From contig NZ_OUND01000007.1 in the NCBI RefSeq assembly GCF_900343025.1, positions 1 through 48,873 of the forward strand: 48,873 nucleotides of DNA, written 5' to 3'. The stretch comes from Arsenophonus endosymbiont of Aleurodicus floccissimus (GTDB lineage Bacteria; Pseudomonadota; Gammaproteobacteria; Enterobacterales; Enterobacteriaceae). This document shows, piece by piece, positions 47,607 through 48,873 of this stretch. The notes beneath the pieces are model-generated. The model was not told the DNA's origin. It was given only the letters and a program-made list of their open reading frames with translations, and did not search any database. The number at the start of each line of letters is the position of its first letter. The first letter of the stretch is position 1. Both the position numbers and the translations under genes were made by a program.

Positions 47607-48873
47607 GGTTTCGCACTGCCGTTATTTGACAGTGGTTTTGTTGGTGTGATAAAATCGGATAAATCCATTGAAGTTGCACTGCCTAACTGATTGAGCAACT
47701 CCGGCGGAAGGTTGGTTTTTACGCTGTTGCTGACGTTTTTAACCATTTGGATGGGTAGTTCACCGGCCTTTTTCGCTGCCAGGTCTTCAATAAATTCCGC
47801 CTTAAACCCTTTTTGAAAAACGACTTCGACGCGATTGTCTGCCCCAATCTGGGTAACCGGATGATATTGCTCGGCACGTTCAATGTAATGCCAGTTTATT
47901 GGCTGCGGTCGACGCCCCACTACCGAGCGCCTGTCTGGCGATTTCCTGGGTAGGGGCCTGATGGGTTGCGCCCATGCCAACGGTGGTATTGCCAATTTGC
48001 GAGAAGGCGTTACCAAAACCCCCTAATGCGCCTGCGCTAAAGGCCAGCCCGAGCATGGCACCATTTCGCATCACCGGTATGCCTTTAATGCCGTTTTTGC
48101 CATAAAAGCCCACATGCCCTTCAACCACCTGGTCAATATGTTTGTTGTTAATGACACACGACAGGCGCTCTAACCTCACTTCTGCCCGTTCGCTGGAAAT
48201 TTCTCCCCAGGCCGATGCAGTGACAAAGCAGTGTGTTAACCTGTCGAGCTTTTGGTTGCCCGGCAGATGAGCAAGTTCGGTTAATTTAAACTGCATGGCG
48301 ACTTTTTTGGTTTCGCCTTTTACAGACGCATTGGCATCCGTCCCTTCCAGCACAATGGCGGTTGAAAACGTCCCCGGGGGGGTACATAAAAGCCCGATGA
48401 AGCATTGTTTTCTTTTTTTGGAGAAGTAAAGCGGGTACTTTCCAACTGACCTTTTGATGGCAGGATAGCGATTTGAGGGGGATGATTCACTTGACTTGCT
48501 CCTGGTGTTGGACTGCTCTCCCCCTCCATCGCTTTTTTATTATTCTGAATTTCAGCTTGAAGTTGACCGACATTGGCCTTTAACTGGCTATTTTCGTTTT
48601 TAATCGCATCAAAATCGCGCTTGATACCCTGGAATTTCTTTTAGCAGTACGTCCATTGTCTGCCGATTCGCTTTTTCGCTTAGCTGCGCATCCGTGACTA
48701 CATTACCTTGCACCTTGTTATCAAAGGTATTATTGGTAATTGCACCGGTTAAATCCGGCTCCTGAGTGGTAGAGTTACCTGATTGCGCAGTGCGGGTCAG
48801 CAGCGGTTAGTTCAACCCTTGAGGCTTGCCTGTTTATCCACCAAAGTAGCGTAAAAATCGCCACCACACCCAG
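47603..48873 (-). pseudogene. traB: traB (right copy, N-terminus cut by contig end)
   Basis: This is the overlap copy of 3317-4643, lacking about the first 19 codons because the window ends. It has an extra T at 48383 compared with the left copy, next to a run of seven G, so the two copies differ in frame there. The left copy reads through from SPKKENNASSGFYVPPG differently. Other breaks are shared. Confidence 0.88.

Larger units (their letters stand above)
44326..48873. repeat. Right copy of the end overlap
   Basis: This is the second copy of 41-4586 and ends at the last base of the window. It has an extra G at 45734 and an extra T at 48383 relative to the left copy, and differs at 44367, 44370, 44373 and 44376. 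Left of 44326 the sequence continues smoothly as traC, so this copy shows the true arrangement. Confidence 0.9.

Overview
The window reads as a whole circular plasmid of about 44.29 kb whose ends were not trimmed. Bases 41-4586 recur, almost identically, at 44326-48873, so the tra genes at the left end are listed twice. The first 40 bases are a misjoined copy of 3672-3711. Low GC, many half-decayed genes, layered insertion sequences and an F-type transfer region with enterobacterial relatives suggest a plasmid of a host-restricted gammaproteobacterium, most likely a facultative insect symbiont of the Hamiltonella/Regiella/Arsenophonus/Sodalis kind. The host is inferred from style and gene families, not from a species marker.

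Layout. (1) An F-like transfer operon lies on the minus strand. It starts with the pilin gene at 6581, runs down through traL-E-K-B-(two small membrane genes)-V-C, crosses the ends of the circle, and continues from 44.3 kb as a membrane gene, trbI-W-(small gene)-dsbC-like-traU-trbC-N-(F/G fusion)-(traS-position gene)-T-D-I, ending near 26.2 kb. Most large genes carry frameshifts or stops. A deletion has fused the start of traF to the middle of traG and removed traH, so self-transfer through the plasmid's own apparatus is very unlikely. traT, traW, trbI, trbC and the dsbC-like gene have intact frames. (2) 6.8-11.8 kb is an IS21-family element with an IS66-family element nested inside its istB gene; both keep their target-site duplications. 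(3) 11.9-15.4 kb holds a broken acetyltransferase, a broken PAS/LuxR-type regulator, a broken cytosine-permease-like gene and an intact three-gene regulatory cassette. (4) 15.5-17.2 kb is the replicon: an intact TrfA-like initiator, an overlapping leader peptide, a small HTH gene, five 22-bp iterons, an AT-rich zone and a DnaA box. (5) 17.4-24.8 kb resembles an F-type leading region in decay: HU, a UvrD-like helicase, an Rpn-type nuclease, a FinO/ProQ-like gene, a DNA methylase behind a structured leader, a DUF4282 membrane gene, a lytic transglycosylase, the probable oriT, and traM. (6) 24.8-26.5 kb carries intact cargo: a small heat-shock protein with a sigma-32-like promoter and a DUF2076-like protein.

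How it fits together. Replication and a few cargo genes look maintained while conjugation is decaying. Compared with F, the block from traM/oriT to the replicon runs the other way relative to the tra operon, so traM now faces the end of traI instead of leading into traA. No partition, toxin-antitoxin, CRISPR, rRNA or tRNA genes were recognised.

Caution. The two copies of the end repeat differ by two single-base indels beside homopolymers, so some frameshifts may be sequence errors. Most breaks inside the repeat occur in both copies, and many breaks elsewhere are single-base nonsense changes (CAA to TAA, TGG to TAG), which are hard to explain as homopolymer error.
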